Shown piece after piece: positions 32,640 through 44,346 of a stretch of 64,000 nucleotides of DNA (positions are counted from its first letter, which is position 1; each line of letters begins with the position of its first letter). The notes beneath the pieces were generated by a model. It was not told where the DNA came from and did not search any database. It worked only from the letters and a program-made list of their open reading frames with translations. Origin of the DNA: Leptobrachium leishanense (taxonomy: Eukaryota > Chordata > Amphibia > Anura > Megophryidae); NCBI GenBank assembly GCA_009667805.1, contig CM019072.1, positions 39,735,519-39,799,518 of the forward strand, given 5' to 3'. A program made the position numbers and the translations under genes.

Positions 32640-33600
32640 TGCGGAAGACGTGTGGGGAATGTTATGGGATTCCCCGCTATATGCGGAGGACATTCCCCAA
32701 AAGTCTTCCGCTAAGCGGGCTCTCCTCCAGATACTCCCCTCTCTCCTCCGGGATCCCATGGTGATCTGACTTCATGGAAGTCAGACGCTGCTTTATACCC
32801 CCCTCCCGGTGCACTGACGCCATTGCGATGGGGTGTGGTGACATCAGTTTCAGGTGCCCCCCGGCAAAGCCGGAAGAGCGCCTGAATGGAGGGGTGGGGG
32901 TCCCTTCGTACCTCTCTCCCTCCCGATTGGGTGGAGATGCAAGATAAAGAGTGGCACTGTTGAATAGGGCAGAGTCTCCCCTTTACAGCGCTGCCTTTCG
33001 TTAACCCCTGAGGTGCCGGTCCACGGTCTGGCGCCAATCGGTGCTGAATCGCGGAACCCTCATGGAGGTGGCTGACTTCCTGGATGTCAAATTTTTTGTA
33101 ACAAGCATACCCCATAGACTATCGGGGTTATTCAGAGAGCGTGAAAAGCAGGAGAATGACTGGAGAATGAAAAATTTTAGCTCAAAATAGCCAAACCAGA
33201 AAAATTCTCCCTTTCATCTCACTTTCCAAATCGGCTATTTTGACCTAGAATTTTTCATTCTCCAGTCATTCTCCTGCTTTTCACGCTCTCTGAATAACCC
33301 TGTATATAACCGCAAAACCTCAGATGATAATATGTTAAAAAAATCGTTTTACACGCTGTAGACTGAAAATTCTAATTCTATTGCATTTTTTTGTTATAAC
33401 ATTCTGGCAGGATATAACGTATACATATAATAATGATATATTGTGAATCTGCTGAGTCTGCCGAAAAAAGGATATATAATTTGTCTGGGTCGTATAATAA
33501 AACGAGACTTCAAATCCCGTTTAAACATGATGAGTAAAAACGGTAAAAATGAGCTCCGCACACAGAAGTGAAATGGCTCAGCAGTGAAGGGTTTAATTCT
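32640..33600. repeat. Interspersed repeat family X, copy 2
   Basis: It matches 18775-19510 in block order (TTAACCCCTGAGG, GGCGCCAATCGG, TATAACCGCAAA, GTATACATATAATAATG, GTTTAAACATGATGAG). It is interrupted by the palindromic MITE at 33123-33302. Its left part has an inverted pair, GGGGAATGTTATGGGATTCC against GGACATTCCCCAAAAG, near 32655-32705. Confidence 0.6.
33123..33302. mobile_element. Palindromic MITE, TSD TAT
   Basis: This is an almost perfect 180-bp palindrome from CGGGGTTATTCAGAGAG to CTCTCTGAATAACCCTG, flanked by TAT (33120-33122 and 33303-33305). Same family as 19581-19762. Confidence 0.8.
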
Positions 33601-34650
33601 GTGCTGCCTTTCAGTCTGTTCTGCTCCTCCCTGTTGTAAAGTCTGTAAATGCATAATGGCCACCTCTCTAAACTCTGTGGGCTAGATTACATACCGAACG
33701 CTAACGTTAGTGACTTCAACGCATGCCTGTCTGATTTGATTGGTTTCCTGATGCTAATCAGGGGATTTAAAATCAGTTAGCGCTTACTGTACTTTGCGCA
33801 TCCTATGTTTAACATGGGGATTGCAAACAGTAATTAGCGTTAGGATGAGTAAGGTATAACAAAGTCCTAACGGCAATTACCACACCGATTCGGTAAACAG
33901 ATTTTTTTTTTGTCACCTAAAAGCTGCTGCTAACTGATTCTGATTTTGCAGAATCATTTAGCACCAGCTTAAAAAAAACCTAATAAATCAGATACTCCTC
34001 TCTCGGCAAGAATGGCAGCCCGGTCCACTGCTTTGGACTGGCAGGAGCAGAGTGAGACTGGGGACAAAAAGTCCCCAGTCTTCCCCGCGATCACTTCACA
34101 ATCTCACGGACCAGAAGTGGAACCCTCCATGGAGTCATATGGACTCCAAGAGGTGATACTCGCGGCGGCACGTTAGCGCTACCGCTAGTATCAATGAGGT
34201 TAGCGCTTGGTTTCACGACAGGCTGCTGAATTAGCACCTGGCCATACACAAAACTTATAACCATCCAGCATAGCAAGTATAATGGAGGTCACTGGTGGGA
34301 TCAGGTCCCCGTGAATAAATAAATTTTATTAAACATGAAATAACACACAACATAAAAACACGAAAAGAGAGCAATTTGGAAACCATGGTATCTGGTAAAT
34401 AAGGTCTACAGAAATGTAACCATTAGAACAAAACCCATTGGGAGCCACCAATTAAAGCTCCTTATGCAGAGTGAAGGCTCATTATTAAGTACATAAATTG
34501 ATAATCAAAAAAGAAGACAATATATTTAGGCCATAGTAAATTCTACAATAATTGTCCACCAGATAGCCATAAAGTCAAAAGATTTTACATGGAAAAATTC
34601 CAAACAGCTAAAAAACACAATACGTGTTCAGAAATGCAATGTAGCAGAAC

Positions 34651-34696
34651 ACGACCAACGCGTATCGACAGCGTACATGCTGTCTTCTTCAGGGGA
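34651..34696 (-). ncRNA. Hammerhead-like motif, left arm
   Basis: Mirror copy of 34723-34762: CTGAAGA, GACAGC/GCTGTC stem II, GATA in place of GAAA, then CGCGTT. The A-to-T change in the core would be expected to cripple cleavage. Confidence 0.5.
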
Positions 34697-34722
34697 AAAA
34701 TTGTGTGACAGACAATTTTTTT

Positions 34723-34762
34723 CCCTGAAGAAGACAGCATGTACGCTGTCGATACGCGTTGG
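34723..34762 (+). ncRNA. Hammerhead-like motif, right arm
   Basis: CUGAAGA (34725-34731), one extra A, stem II GACAGC (34733-34738) with GCUGUC (34745-34750), then GAUA where GAAA is expected, a tiny ACGCGU stem III and U34760. Stem I is only two pairs (CC/GG). The shape is that of a minimal type I hammerhead, with a core mutation and weak stem I. Confidence 0.5.
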
Positions 34763-35375
34763 TCGTGTTCTGCTACATTGCATTTCTGAACATGTATTGT
34801 GTTTTTTAGCTGTTTGGAATTTTTCCATGTAAAATCTTTTGACTTTATGGCTATCTGGTGGACAATTGTTGTAGAATTTACTATGGCCTAAATATATTGT
34901 CTTCTTTTTTGATTGTCAATTTATATACTTAATAATGAGCCTTCACTCTGCATAAGGAGCTTTAATTGGTGGCTCCCAATGGGTTTTGTTCTACTGGTTA
35001 CATTTCTGTAGACCTCATTTACCAGATACCATTGTTTCCAATTTGCTCTCTTTTCGTGTTTTTATGTTGTGTGTTATTTCTTGTTTAATAAAATTTATTT
35101 ATTCACGGGGACCTGATCCCACCAGTGACCTCCATTATACTTGCTATGCTGGATGGTTATACGTTTTGTGTATGTCTATGATAAGGAGGGTTAGGCCCAT
35201 GGATCAGAGTGTTTGGCGCCTTTGTCTGGTATCCCCTGTTGGGGGTTACCTGTTGTTGTGAATTAGCACCTGCCCTGGAATCTCACGCAACAATGGGGAC
35301 ACTACGGGGAAACCTGCAGGCCCAGGTTTTCCCCGTTAGCATCCCTATTTTAGCCTGAAGGATATAATCTGGCCC

Positions 35376-36109
35376 TGTGCTTCTTCCCCTCAGCCACACT
35401 CGCCTCCATCTTCCCCTCTCCTCTCCTCTCCTGCCCACCCAGTCCCTATTCTAATTATATTAGCTCCTTCCAGCAGTGTCACTTATCTCTCAGTTTAACC
35501 TTATCATGTCCAAGTTCTTGGTCTATCCTCATGCACTCTGCAATACTCTCTTTGGTAATCAACTCCACACTCCCCCTGCTCCCTTTTGTTTCACATACCT
35601 TAGTCCCGCAGATTGTAAACTCACGGGATGTCTGGCTGAGCACATGTATAAGTGATGTCTTAGCAGGACAATTATCCTACGGGCAGGCCATCTGTTCCTT
35701 ATGTTTTATTATTTATTATGTCTCATGTTCATGCTTCCCCATATTAAAACGCTGCAGAATGTGTTGGCGCTATATAAATACTGGTACTGTTATTGTGTCC
35801 TTCATCTTACACAATTTCACACGTGGCCTTCATTATTAGCATATGGGTAGAAACAGCCTTTGTGTCAAATACAGTAAATGTTATAAAGATAGTCCGATCT
35901 CCTGCTTATAGGGATTTGTGGTGATCATAATGAGATGATTAGCAATGCAGCTTCCAAAAGTACCAATAAAATATAAAAATAATATTTGTATCTGGCATAA
36001 TGCCTGTATATGAAAATTACAATAACACCTGGTAAATGTACTGTACAGGTATTTTCATCAAATATAACCCCGGAATCATATTCCTGTACAGTAGTGAGTG
36101 TCCTCAGAT
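35376..36109 (+). repeat. L2 3' scrap and unassigned sequence
   Basis: 35600-35795 (CAGATTGTAAACTC, CGCTGCAGAATGTGTTGGCGC, TATAAATA) is a diverged L2 3' end. 35393-35421 repeats one unit of the 42-bp minisatellite. The rest is unassigned. Confidence 0.5.
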
Positions 36110-36800
36110 CTCTCCTTGTATTCTGCCTGTGGCGAGAGTCACTTAGGACGGGGGGTACCTGGACTTGGCGTTACGGTTGGGGGATGTGGGATATGGGTTC
36201 TGGGGGTCTGACACTTCTTTTTATTCCCCAACCCTCTATTATGTCCAAGTCACCCTGTGCCTATAAAGGTACAGGGTGTCTGTGTTTTGTATGATTACTA
36301 TTATTGTTAATATCATTATTGTCTATGCTTATTTTTTACTATGGTTAATATGATTACTGTGTGGGTAATTGTAGCCTTTTCCAACTCCCGGTATCTAGAG
36401 TATGTTTACATCTGTGACAGACTGTTGTATCAATCTATTGTTCTCTGGGAATGTGAAGACCTTGTCCTGTAATTACATGGCACTCTATTGTTTCATGTCT
36501 GGACATGTCTGGTTCACTTGGGGAAGGCGGGATGCCCGGGTGTCATTTTCCATTGTTGCACTGTATATATTTAGCTCATGTTTCATTAAAGCCTGTCTGT
36601 CTGTTTTACCCCAAGATCTGAATGCTGCCTTATTTCCAGGGAATGCTATCACTGCTCTTTCAGTGTACCTCTCCTTAATCTTCAGCTAAGGGCTGGAGAA
36701 GGCACAAAAGACTACTGGTGGGAGAACGGGAGTCCAGCAAGGGAGCAGCATTAACAGATGTGACCCAGTCAGGGTACGGAGATCTGTTCCAGGGGGTACT
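36110..36800 (+). repeat. LTR-like repeat family Y, copy 2
   Basis: It shares CCTCTATTATGTCCAAGTCA, CACTGTATATATTTAGCTC, TTTCATTAAAGCCTG and ACCCCAAGATCTG with 41640-42260, and the GGGAGAACGG and GTGACCCAGTC blocks with 31590-31650. TATA and ATTAAA lie close together as in LTRs. Confidence 0.55.
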
Positions 36801-38226
36801 CCAGATTTCTGTGTCTACAGGCTCCCAAGATGTAACGCTGGCTCTGACTCTGCTGCAGAGTGTCACTGTAAATTGTTTTGAAATATTGACTGCTATATGA
36901 ATTATGTCCTTTCTGCACATTATGTGTAACACAGACAAATCTGTAAGTCTCAAAGTCCCGGTTTTGTGCCTTCCTTGTTTATTATGTGTACTGCAGACAT
37001 AGCAGTTACTCCCAGACTCCCTTTATTATGTCCTGTTTGTGTATTATATTCTTTGTAGACATGACATTAAATCTGTGCCTTTCTGTATTATATCTTCTCT
37101 GTGTATAATTTTTTTTAACCTATAATATTTGCCGGCAGATTCCAGCTTTAGAACAATAACCTTTCAGATTAATTTAAAAGATAAATCAGAAAAAAATTGT
37201 TATATCGTAAAAAAATATGTGAATAATTATAAAATTATTGCACAGTTAACCATCTCCAGTTTAATAGCTCAATCTCTCATATTTGATGAACAACTTAAAT
37301 GGTTTAAACTAAAACAATAACATTATATTACATACATGTATTTGGTTATAGTATATATAATATAGATATTGGCTGGTGTGCCAATATTGATTATATATGA
37401 TGTGGTCTAATACCGAAGCAATGCAAAAGCATGGTTGTTTTTTTTTTGCAAAGAAAATTAATTTGCAAATAGGCTCCAGAATGTGCTACCAAAATTTTAG
37501 CACCTTGGGCATGATACCCAACGTACCAAAATAACTTAAATAGCTTGGATTTCTTTTTTAAACAGATGTGACCCAGTCTGGGGGTCAGAGACCTGTTATA
37601 CTGCCCTTTCCCTGGTGGTTGTAATGCAGCAACAAAGTTGGCTGGTGGCCAGGCCTAGGCGATCGCCAGGCTCGGCTGGCAGCCAGGCCCAGGCTCGGCC
37701 AGAACCATGGCCCACTGAGTCATCGGCCCAGCGGGAATCTCCCGGTAGTCCCAATGGCCAGTACATGCCTGCCTGTGTAGAACGATGCAACAGAATTGTG
37801 CGTGCATGCTCAGAATCAAACCATCGACACCCTCTTTTCGAATTTTCACTATTGCAGGTGGTCTGAGAGAGTGTGATGCCATCACGCAGAGTGAACTGAC
37901 ATCAACAGTTACAATCTGTTGATCGGCACCCAGGAAATTCAGATTCCTAGCAGCTGGTGACGATGACATGGACAGGGGAAACTCCTCTGCTACACCCAGC
38001 ATTTATTCCAGATCGGTGCTGAAGGAGGGGAGTCCACACAGCCTGACCACAAATGCTAAAGTGCTCAGTATGTATAGAATGTCCCTTTAAAGTTCCCTTT
38101 TCTTACAGTACATGGTTTACTCTTGTATTACTTTCCATGACATCGCTGTATGAGGTCATGATCACATGCCAGATATCTGAATAGATTTTCCATAAATTTG
38201 GCATGGTCATAGTTTTAAAATGGACT
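36801..38226. other. No recognised gene
   Basis: AT-rich on the left. 37563-37600 repeats the GATGTGACCCAGTC block of family Y. 37630-37800 is GC-richer with GGCCAGGC repeats. No exon or element could be identified. Confidence 0.4.
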
Positions 38227-38231
38227 ATCTT

Positions 38232-39072
38232 TGTCAAGTTTCCACCAGTTTCTGCCAGGCCCCCTGGTGGTGAGAGCATTATTGTCAGCCCTTTTGGTTT
38301 TCGGGGTTAATCTGTTCAGGCTCTCCACCCCTGCAGTCTCTGTGACTGATCAGACCTGTGGTCACATGACCTGCACTGCCCAATATATATGGCCAGCAGT
38401 GCATTCGATCTTTGGTCCAGGATAGGTGAGTACCTATTTATTGAGTACCTGCTATTGTGTTTTGATTCTGAGAACCTGTGTATGACTTTGGCTTTTGTTT
38501 CTGGTTTATTCTCGTCTGCTCCCTGTACCCTGTGCCGTGTATATGATAATCTGTGTATGACGTTTGCTTATGCTCCTTGACCATTCTTGCCTGCTCCCTG
38601 GAACCTGTATTTCTGATCTCCTGTTACTTACCCGGCCTGTCTAGAACCACTCTTGTTGCTGACCCTGTCTGTCTATTTACCAGTCCTGTTTCTGACTCTG
38701 TATGTTTATGCCAAGCATCATAGTTTACTTTGTGTAAGGGGCTAGTTATAAGGACCTCCTTCTTGTTCAGGACTCTGTGTTTGTTGTTGGACATTCTTGT
38801 ATTGTGGTCTCTTGCATACTCCTGTCCTATTCTGGTGTCCACCCCCTACCCCGTAATCTGTATAGATTCAGATGACCACATAAGGATCTTTACCCAGTGC
38901 AGGGCCTCCTATTGTGTCTGTATTCCTGTTCTATCATCTCTTGTTCTGTTTCTGTGTATAGTGTGTGCTGGGTACTGCATAATGCAGCAAACCGCAAACC
39001 TGCCTAAAGGGCTTAAAGACGCTCACTATAAAGGGCCCCCCTTGGCATCTACCTGGTGGCGCGCTCGTGACA
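38232..39072 (+). repeat. Solo LTR of a gypsy-type element, TSD ATCTT
   Basis: The 841-bp unit begins TGTCAAGTTTCC and ends GCTCGTGACA, and is flanked by ATCTT at 38227-38231 and 39073-39077. It has a TATA-like CCAATATATATGG near 38379 and long T/C-rich stretches (CCTGTTTCTG-type) typical of these LTRs. With the 5-bp duplication and no internal region, it is a solo LTR left by recombination between two LTRs. Confidence 0.85.
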
Positions 39073-39302
39073 ATCTTCTTGCTTGACGGGAGGTTTGAAA
39101 TATCGCTTTTTTAGTTTAGCAATATTTTTCAGAAATCCGCAATTGTCTTTCTGCAATAAAGTTTAAAATTGTTTTAAATATATAAGATGCCATGGCCAGC
39201 GACAGCTTGTTCTGTAGCTGTTTGGATTGTAGTTTTTTGAAACTCTATGTGTTGATCTTACAACAGTGATTTTGACTGTTGTTGGCAACTTTAGGATACA
39301 CC

Positions 39303-39823
39303 TGTCATGCCATCTGGTGCTGCAGTGAAGTTTCCTGGATAGAGAGGGCGCCATTCTGGCATTGTAGCGTTTGGGACTACTGCACCTGATCAGAGACCTA
39401 GGAGGGCTTTAAATAGAAGCAACTGAATGAGCTCAGTGCCCTGCTGTGGTTTCTTGTGTCCCCTCAGTGCGTTCCTGATTATCAGTGTTCTTGATCCCTT
39501 GCTTTGATTTCTGGCTAAGTATTCTCGGTTCTGATTTCTGCTCTTGTCCCTGTTTGGTTTATATTTATTCTGTGTGCTGACCCTAGCTGGACTTTGTCTT
39601 TTCTCTATATTCCATGTATGATACTGATTCCATGTACCGACCTCTGCCTTTGTATTTGTTCTTTCAATATCTCTCTTGTACCTGTGGGTTCAGTACGTAT
39701 ATGTATTGTTCATATACTCTATTCATCTTAGTACTGGCCATTCTAAGGACCAGCTTGTGAGATTGGAGGTTTCCTTGCTTAACTGGGTTTGGTCTGCATG
39801 CTGGGTGACTCTTTATCCTAACA
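39303..39823 (+). repeat. Probable LTR of sushi-like gypsy remnant
   Basis: TGTCATGCCATC at the start and TATCCTAACA at the end bracket a T-rich unit like the other LTRs. ATTACGGCGGGGCCATGGACCC follows directly and leads into the gag ATG at 39837. No matching 3' LTR or duplication was found. Confidence 0.5.
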
Positions 39824-39836
39824 TTACGGCGGGGCC

Positions 39837-40716
39837 ATGGACCCTGCAGACATTCCCCACCAGTTTACTGCTTGCTGTTCTCATATAAGAGAGGTTGATG
39901 ACATGATGTATCATTTTACACTGACGCTGCAGCATATCTTGGATGTAACAGCTTGTATACAGGCTCATGCACCTCCTCCTATACCCCATTACACTTCTGT
40001 GATTAGATCTGCAGCCTCAGTGCAAATGTTGCCCTCTGTTTCTTTCAGTGGTGCGGCTGCTGCATGTAGAGGATGTCTTAATCAAATTGATATTTATTTT
40101 GAGTTAAATCCTCATGTGTACTACAGACAGAGCTAACGTGGGTTTTATGATTAACCATCTCACAGACAAGGCCTTGGAATGGGCTAAACCACTATGGGAG
40201 TCTAAAAATCCCATAATAAATAACTATGAGGAATTCATAAACCCCTTGAAAAATGTGTTCAACCCTTCTGGAAAGCTACCTTCTGCTGGTAAACGGTTAA
40301 TGAGGTTACGTCAAGGAAAAAGAACCGTGTCAGAATATGTCATTGAGTTTCAGACACTTGCTGATGATGTCAATTGGACTATTGAAACGCTGGTGTTGTG
40401 TTTCCTAGAGGGTTTGCCAGACTTGTTAACTCTTGCTATTGCAGCAATAGACCTTCCTGAAAACCTTAGTGACATAATTACTATCTGGATTGAGTTGGAT
40501 GACCAAATCAGGGCTATGCATAAACCTGAAGAGCAACCTAATGGGTTAATGCCTCATTTGTCCCCAGAGTTTAACCCTGATGCATCTGACAACTTTGTAC
40601 CTGAACCAATAAATTTACAGTATATTAAACTGTTTGAGAAAGAGAGGGCATTTAGATTTAAGGAGGGTTTACGCCTAGATTGTGGATTAAGGGGTCACTG
40701 TAGGAATTCTCCATAA
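39837..40716 (+). pseudogene. Sushi-like gypsy Gag, frameshifted
   Basis: It starts MDPADIPHQF at 39837, as Gag of the vertebrate sushi/RTL group usually starts MDP. After a frameshift near 40110-40140 it continues with LTDKALEWAKPLWES, LRQGKRTVSEYVIEFQ, VLCFLEGLPD and DLPENLSDIITIWIELDD, all capsid helices of that family. A degraded zinc knuckle (DCGLRGHCRN) ends the frame at 40716. Most of the protease and all of RT onward are missing. Confidence 0.8.
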
Positions 40717-40749
40717 AGAAACTGTTGTATGTCAATTACAAGCATCCCC

Positions 40750-40830
40750 TTTATCTCCTGTTGCTTTGGGGTCTCCTTGGCTACAAAAATATAATCCTGT
40801 CAAAGAATGGAGAGAAATCATGGAACAAGA
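40750..40830 (+). pseudogene. Sushi-like gypsy protease scrap
   Basis: GSPWLQKYNPVKEW corresponds to the conserved LGxPWLxxHNP end of gypsy protease (compare LGLPWLKQHDP in the provirus at 46736-47275). It follows the gag remnant after an internal deletion. Confidence 0.6.
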
Positions 40831-40831
40831 C

Positions 40832-41639
40832 TTGTTTAGATACTTTTATGGCTCCTGTCACGCATGTGCACACCATAAATGTGGGAACGCAGTTCCTGCA
40901 CTATTTTTGCAGAGGGAACTGCGTTCCTTTTTGTCCCATACTCTATAAAGCTTGTATTTAGGGGTTCAATCATACATTTCCTTGTACAGTGATAATAAGT
41001 ATATGATTTATCATATATTTTGTTAAATTCCATATCTCTCTATATATAAATATTAAATTTTTGAGTGTGTGTTTGTGTTAAGTGTGAGATACCGTAATTC
41101 CTAATTGAGGACAGAAATCTTGGTCCAGAGTATAGCCTTTCCAGTAATGCTTATTATGACCAGGTTTATGTAAAAATAAAATAAATAAAATATCAATATT
41201 TTTTCCTTTTTTCTAATGCAGCACTATTGTTCACTTTTTAATTATAAAGTGAACAGTGATGCTGCACGAATGTCCCTTCTCATTTCCCACACATCAACAG
41301 CATTTTTTTTTTAAAGTTTTGATATCCTATTGAAAATTACCAAAAATAAAGCAGCATCAAAAAAGTGGTTAAAAAAGGTCATGTCTTGAAAAAAAACCTC
41401 GGCCGAAGCCGAATTTTGATGTCTAGCATTTTGGTTGCTTCAGGCCAAAATGGAGCATCAGTTGCCACACCTAAGATTAGAAATTAGGGTTCCGGGTAGG
41501 TTACCATGTGTTGTTTTAGAGTTACAGTTAACCTTGCATTGTGCTGCATTTTTTATTACATTTAAAGCGACAGGTCCTGTCCCTTCATTTGATGTAAGCG
41601 CAGCAAGAAACGGTCTTTCAGTTTTTTTAAATCGTAATA
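40832..41639. other. No gene; hairpin and local repeat
   Basis: 40883-40931 forms a hairpin from GGAACGCAGTTCC and GGGAACTGCGTTCC. 41210-41290 (AATGCAGCACTATTGTTCAC and its inverted partner GTGAACAGTGATGCTGCAC) resembles 19095-19155. The rest is unassigned. Confidence 0.45.
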
Positions 41640-42260
41640 TATTTTTTAAGGGGGTGGCAGGCATCTCTTTGAACATGGTGTATATGGACTTAGAGATGCA
41701 TTTGGGAGGTGCAGGCCTGATGCTTTGTATTGGTTCCCTGCCCTCTCCTATGTTGAAGTCACCCTGTACCTACAACTCTAGTTGCAGGGTGTTTGTGACG
41801 CCTATGTTACATATGAATACTGCTATTGTTCATCTCATTATTGTCTATGTTTATCTGTTACTATCTGCTAATGTGATTACTGCGTGAGTCACTGTAGCCC
41901 TTTCCAACTTCCCTATCTAAAATATGCTTACATCTGTGCCAGATCATTATATCTGCTATTGTTCTGCTTTGTTGGAATGTTGCTCAATGCGTCTTGGTGT
42001 CCCGAGTCATTTTCATTATCTGTTCCTATCTAATTAGTCAGACACCAATATGCCAGGGAACGGATTCCTGATGTGTCGCAGCAAGACGCCAGGGTGTCAT
42101 TTTCCATTCGCCTCTTTAGGCCCCTCTGGCACTGTATATATTTAGCTCTTGTTTCATTAAAGCCTGGCTGTCTGCTCTACCCCAAGATCTGTGTGCTGCC
42201 TCGTTTCTGGGTAGTGCTAACACCGCTCCTTGAGTGTACCTGTCCTTAAGATTTGGCTTA
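41640..42260 (+). repeat. LTR-like repeat family Y, copy 3
   Basis: It contains CCTCTCCTATGTTGAAGTCA, CACTGTATATATTTAGCTC, TTTCATTAAAGCCTGGCTG and CCCCAAGATCTGTG in the same order as 36110-36800. The provirus at 42371 lies just downstream, but its LTRs are unrelated. Confidence 0.55.
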
Positions 42261-42370
42261 AACTTCATAAGGGAAGGGACTGTGCAGCTCTTTTGTGAGT
42301 CTTGTTTTTTGTATATGTAATCTCTTATGGTCTCTGCACTCTGTGTATATGTACTCTCTCTCAGAAGTAT

Positions 42371-42981
42371 TGTCAGGGTCGAGGGAACGGGAAGCAGGAA
42401 CCAGGTGTAGAAGCTATGATGAGGTACAGAATAGGGAGAATCCAGAACAAGAGTCGAGAACTTTCCAGGTTTGGTAAACAATAAGGATGTATTAGAATTC
42501 GTTTAGCAGGTATACAACTCCTAAGAGAAGCGACGCTGTGGCAATGATGGTGTGCAAGGACTGGGTATATATAGGCAGCTGGGGTGGTCACGCCCCTCTG
42601 AACGGTGATGACTCGCCTCCCTATTGGGTCCCATCTGGGAGGTAGGCTCACCCTGGGGGCGATCCCAGCCTCTGCCTGTCAAGGACTCAGCCACGCCCCC
42701 CAACCTGTTAAAGGGAGCCTCCTGATCCACACGCCGGTCTGAGCCACGACCCCCCAAGCCGCGCGGTGAGGAGCCAGGCGCCGTGGCATTCTGGGGCTCC
42801 AAATCGACGCCATGACAGGCCCCACCGGCCGCTCGAACCAGCCGCGACCCGCTCAACGCCGGAGGAGGCGACCCCCGTGATCGGGGCAGCGCTACTGCGA
42901 CCACCGCAGGCGTTGGCCTAGACCGCGAGGCGGCACCAGGTGGGTCCCGAGGTCGCCGAGATCCCGCGTTGGGACGTGACA
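42371..42981 (-). repeat. 3' LTR of the chromodomain provirus
   Basis: On the minus strand it begins TGTCACGTCCCAACGC and ends CGACCCTGACA. The TATA box TATATATA is at 42573-42566. The predicted RNA start, GCCACAGCGT at 42542-42533, lies 31 bases from the TATA start. Confidence 0.9.
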
Positions 42982-43029
42982 GAACCCCCCCCCGAAGGAG
43001 CGCCCCCCGGGAGTGACCAGGGCCCGGTC

Positions 43030-43250
43030 TGCGCGGGTGCAAGCGATGAAATGCCCGGAGGAGAGCAGGTGCATGCACGTGCTGAACCGGTTCCCAAGAC
43101 CGCTCCTCGGGGCCATACCCCTTCCAATGCACATAATATTGAAGCCCGCCCCTATGCAGACGGGAGTCAAGAATCCGGCCAATTTCATATTCCAGGGAAT
43201 CCGACACCACAGAGGGAGGCGGAGGAGCAGGAGAGCGGTCGACGAAAGGA
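43030..43250 (-). pseudogene. Integrase C-terminal chromodomain of the provirus
   Basis: YEIGRILDSRL, LQYYVHWKGYGPEERSWEP and LLRAFHRLHP form a full chromodomain, which in chromoviruses binds histone marks and guides integration. It follows FHVSLFKSYHPDP, the usual linker from the integrase core, and the frame runs on into the LTR. A nested insertion separates it from the rest of integrase, so the domain itself is intact but the protein is not. Confidence 0.88.
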
Positions 43251-43307
43251 TCGGGATGATACGACTTAAAAAGGGAGACATGGAAAACGGGCTGTATCTT
43301 GTATGAG

Positions 43308-44346
43308 GAAAAAAGGTGTCATCTGCGCTCGTTTGTATGTGTTCCATGTACAACAAAACTGAGGTTTTTGTTTGTTTCAATGGCCATTGCAACGTAAGCT
43401 CACTCGCCACTTCACGGCACCTCTTTACAGAGTGAGTACCTACCTAACATGTACCAAAAGGCCGCTCTACTGAGCAGCTCGAAGCCCCTCCTGCTGCTTT
43501 TCAGCCAAGGAGAGGCAAAGATGGTGGGTTTTATTTATACACGCACCAAACACTTCCCATTTGGGATTAAAAACAAAAACATGGAAAGAGGAACAGCTGC
43601 AGAACGACGGACTGGTGTTACAAGCATGATATACATAAATACAGAAAAAATGGCGTCGCGCCCATACTCACCGGAGCGGCAGCAACTGCCAGGAGTAACA
43701 GCCCAGTTAATGTATAAAACATAACAAGGAAAAAAGGTGTCATCTGCGCTCGTTTGTATGTGTTCCATGTACAACAAAACTGAGGTTTTTGTTTGTTTCA
43801 ATGGCCATTGCAACGTAAGCTCACTCGCCACTTCACGGCACCTCTTTACAGTGGTGGCACTGTCCTGGCAGTTGCTGCCGCTCCGGTGAGTATGGGCGCA
43901 ACGCCATTTTTTCTGTATTTATGTATATCATGCTTGTAACACCAGTCCGTCGTTCTGCAGCTGTTCCTCTTTCCATGTTTTTGTTTTTAATCCCAAATGG
44001 GAAGTGTTTGGTGCGTGTATAAATAAAACCCACCATCTTTGCCTCTCCTTGGCTGAAAAGCAGCAGGAGGGGCTTGGAGCTGCTCAGTAGAGCGGCCTTT
44101 TGGTTACATTTGTTAGGTACTCACTCTGTAAAGAGGTGCCGTGAAGTGGCGAGTGAGCTTACGTTGCAATGGCCATTGAAACAAACAAAAACCTCAGTTT
44201 TGTTGTACATGGAACACATAGAAACGAGCGCAGATGACACCTTTTTTCCTTGTTATGTTTTATACATTAACTGGGCTGTTACTCCTGGCAGTTGCTGCCG
44301 CTCCGGTGAGTATGGGCGCGACGCCATTTTTTCTGTATTTATGTGA
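43308..44346. mobile_element. Fold-back insertion in integrase, 12-bp TSD
   Basis: It is flanked by ATCTTGTATGAG at 43296-43307 and 44347-44358. The left half (43308-43852) is an inverted and partly repeated version of the right half (about 43860-44283). The last 63 bases (44284-44346) start the same unit again, in tandem. The unit includes GTGTATAAATAAAACCC and GGTGAGTATGGGCGC. No hammerhead was found in it and it encodes no protein. Inverted plus tandem partial copies with a long duplication resemble Penelope-like insertions. Confidence 0.75.

Larger units (their letters stand above)
34241..35258. mobile_element. Fold-back retroelement with hammerhead-like motifs, 14-bp TSD
   Basis: It is flanked by TGAATTAGCACCTG at 34227-34240 and 35259-35272. 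The arms 34241-34700 and 34717-35174 are nearly perfect inverted copies, joined by a ~16-base spacer. An 84-base tail follows (with GTGTTTGGCGCC). Each arm carries a hammerhead-like motif and AATAAA near its outer side. The layout parallels the insertion at 14573-16382: inverted partial copy plus unit, long duplication, hammerhead. A Penelope-like class is inferred. Confidence 0.72.
33679..35375. mobile_element. Inverted-repeat DNA element, split by a retroelement
   Basis: The ends GGGCTAGATTACAT and ATATAATCTGGCCC are inverted. TGT flanks both sides (33676-33678 and 35376-35378), a possible 3-bp duplication. TTAGCG and GCTAA blocks recur inside. The body is interrupted at 34241-35258. There is no transposase. 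Confidence 0.55.

Noticed and set aside
43030..43250. A host chromodomain (CBX-like) gene
   Set aside because: The domain follows a gypsy integrase linker on the minus strand and runs into the LTR.
43308..44346. A hammerhead in the insertion within integrase
   Set aside because: GAAAC occurs (about 44180) but no CUGANGA box or stem II could be placed near it.
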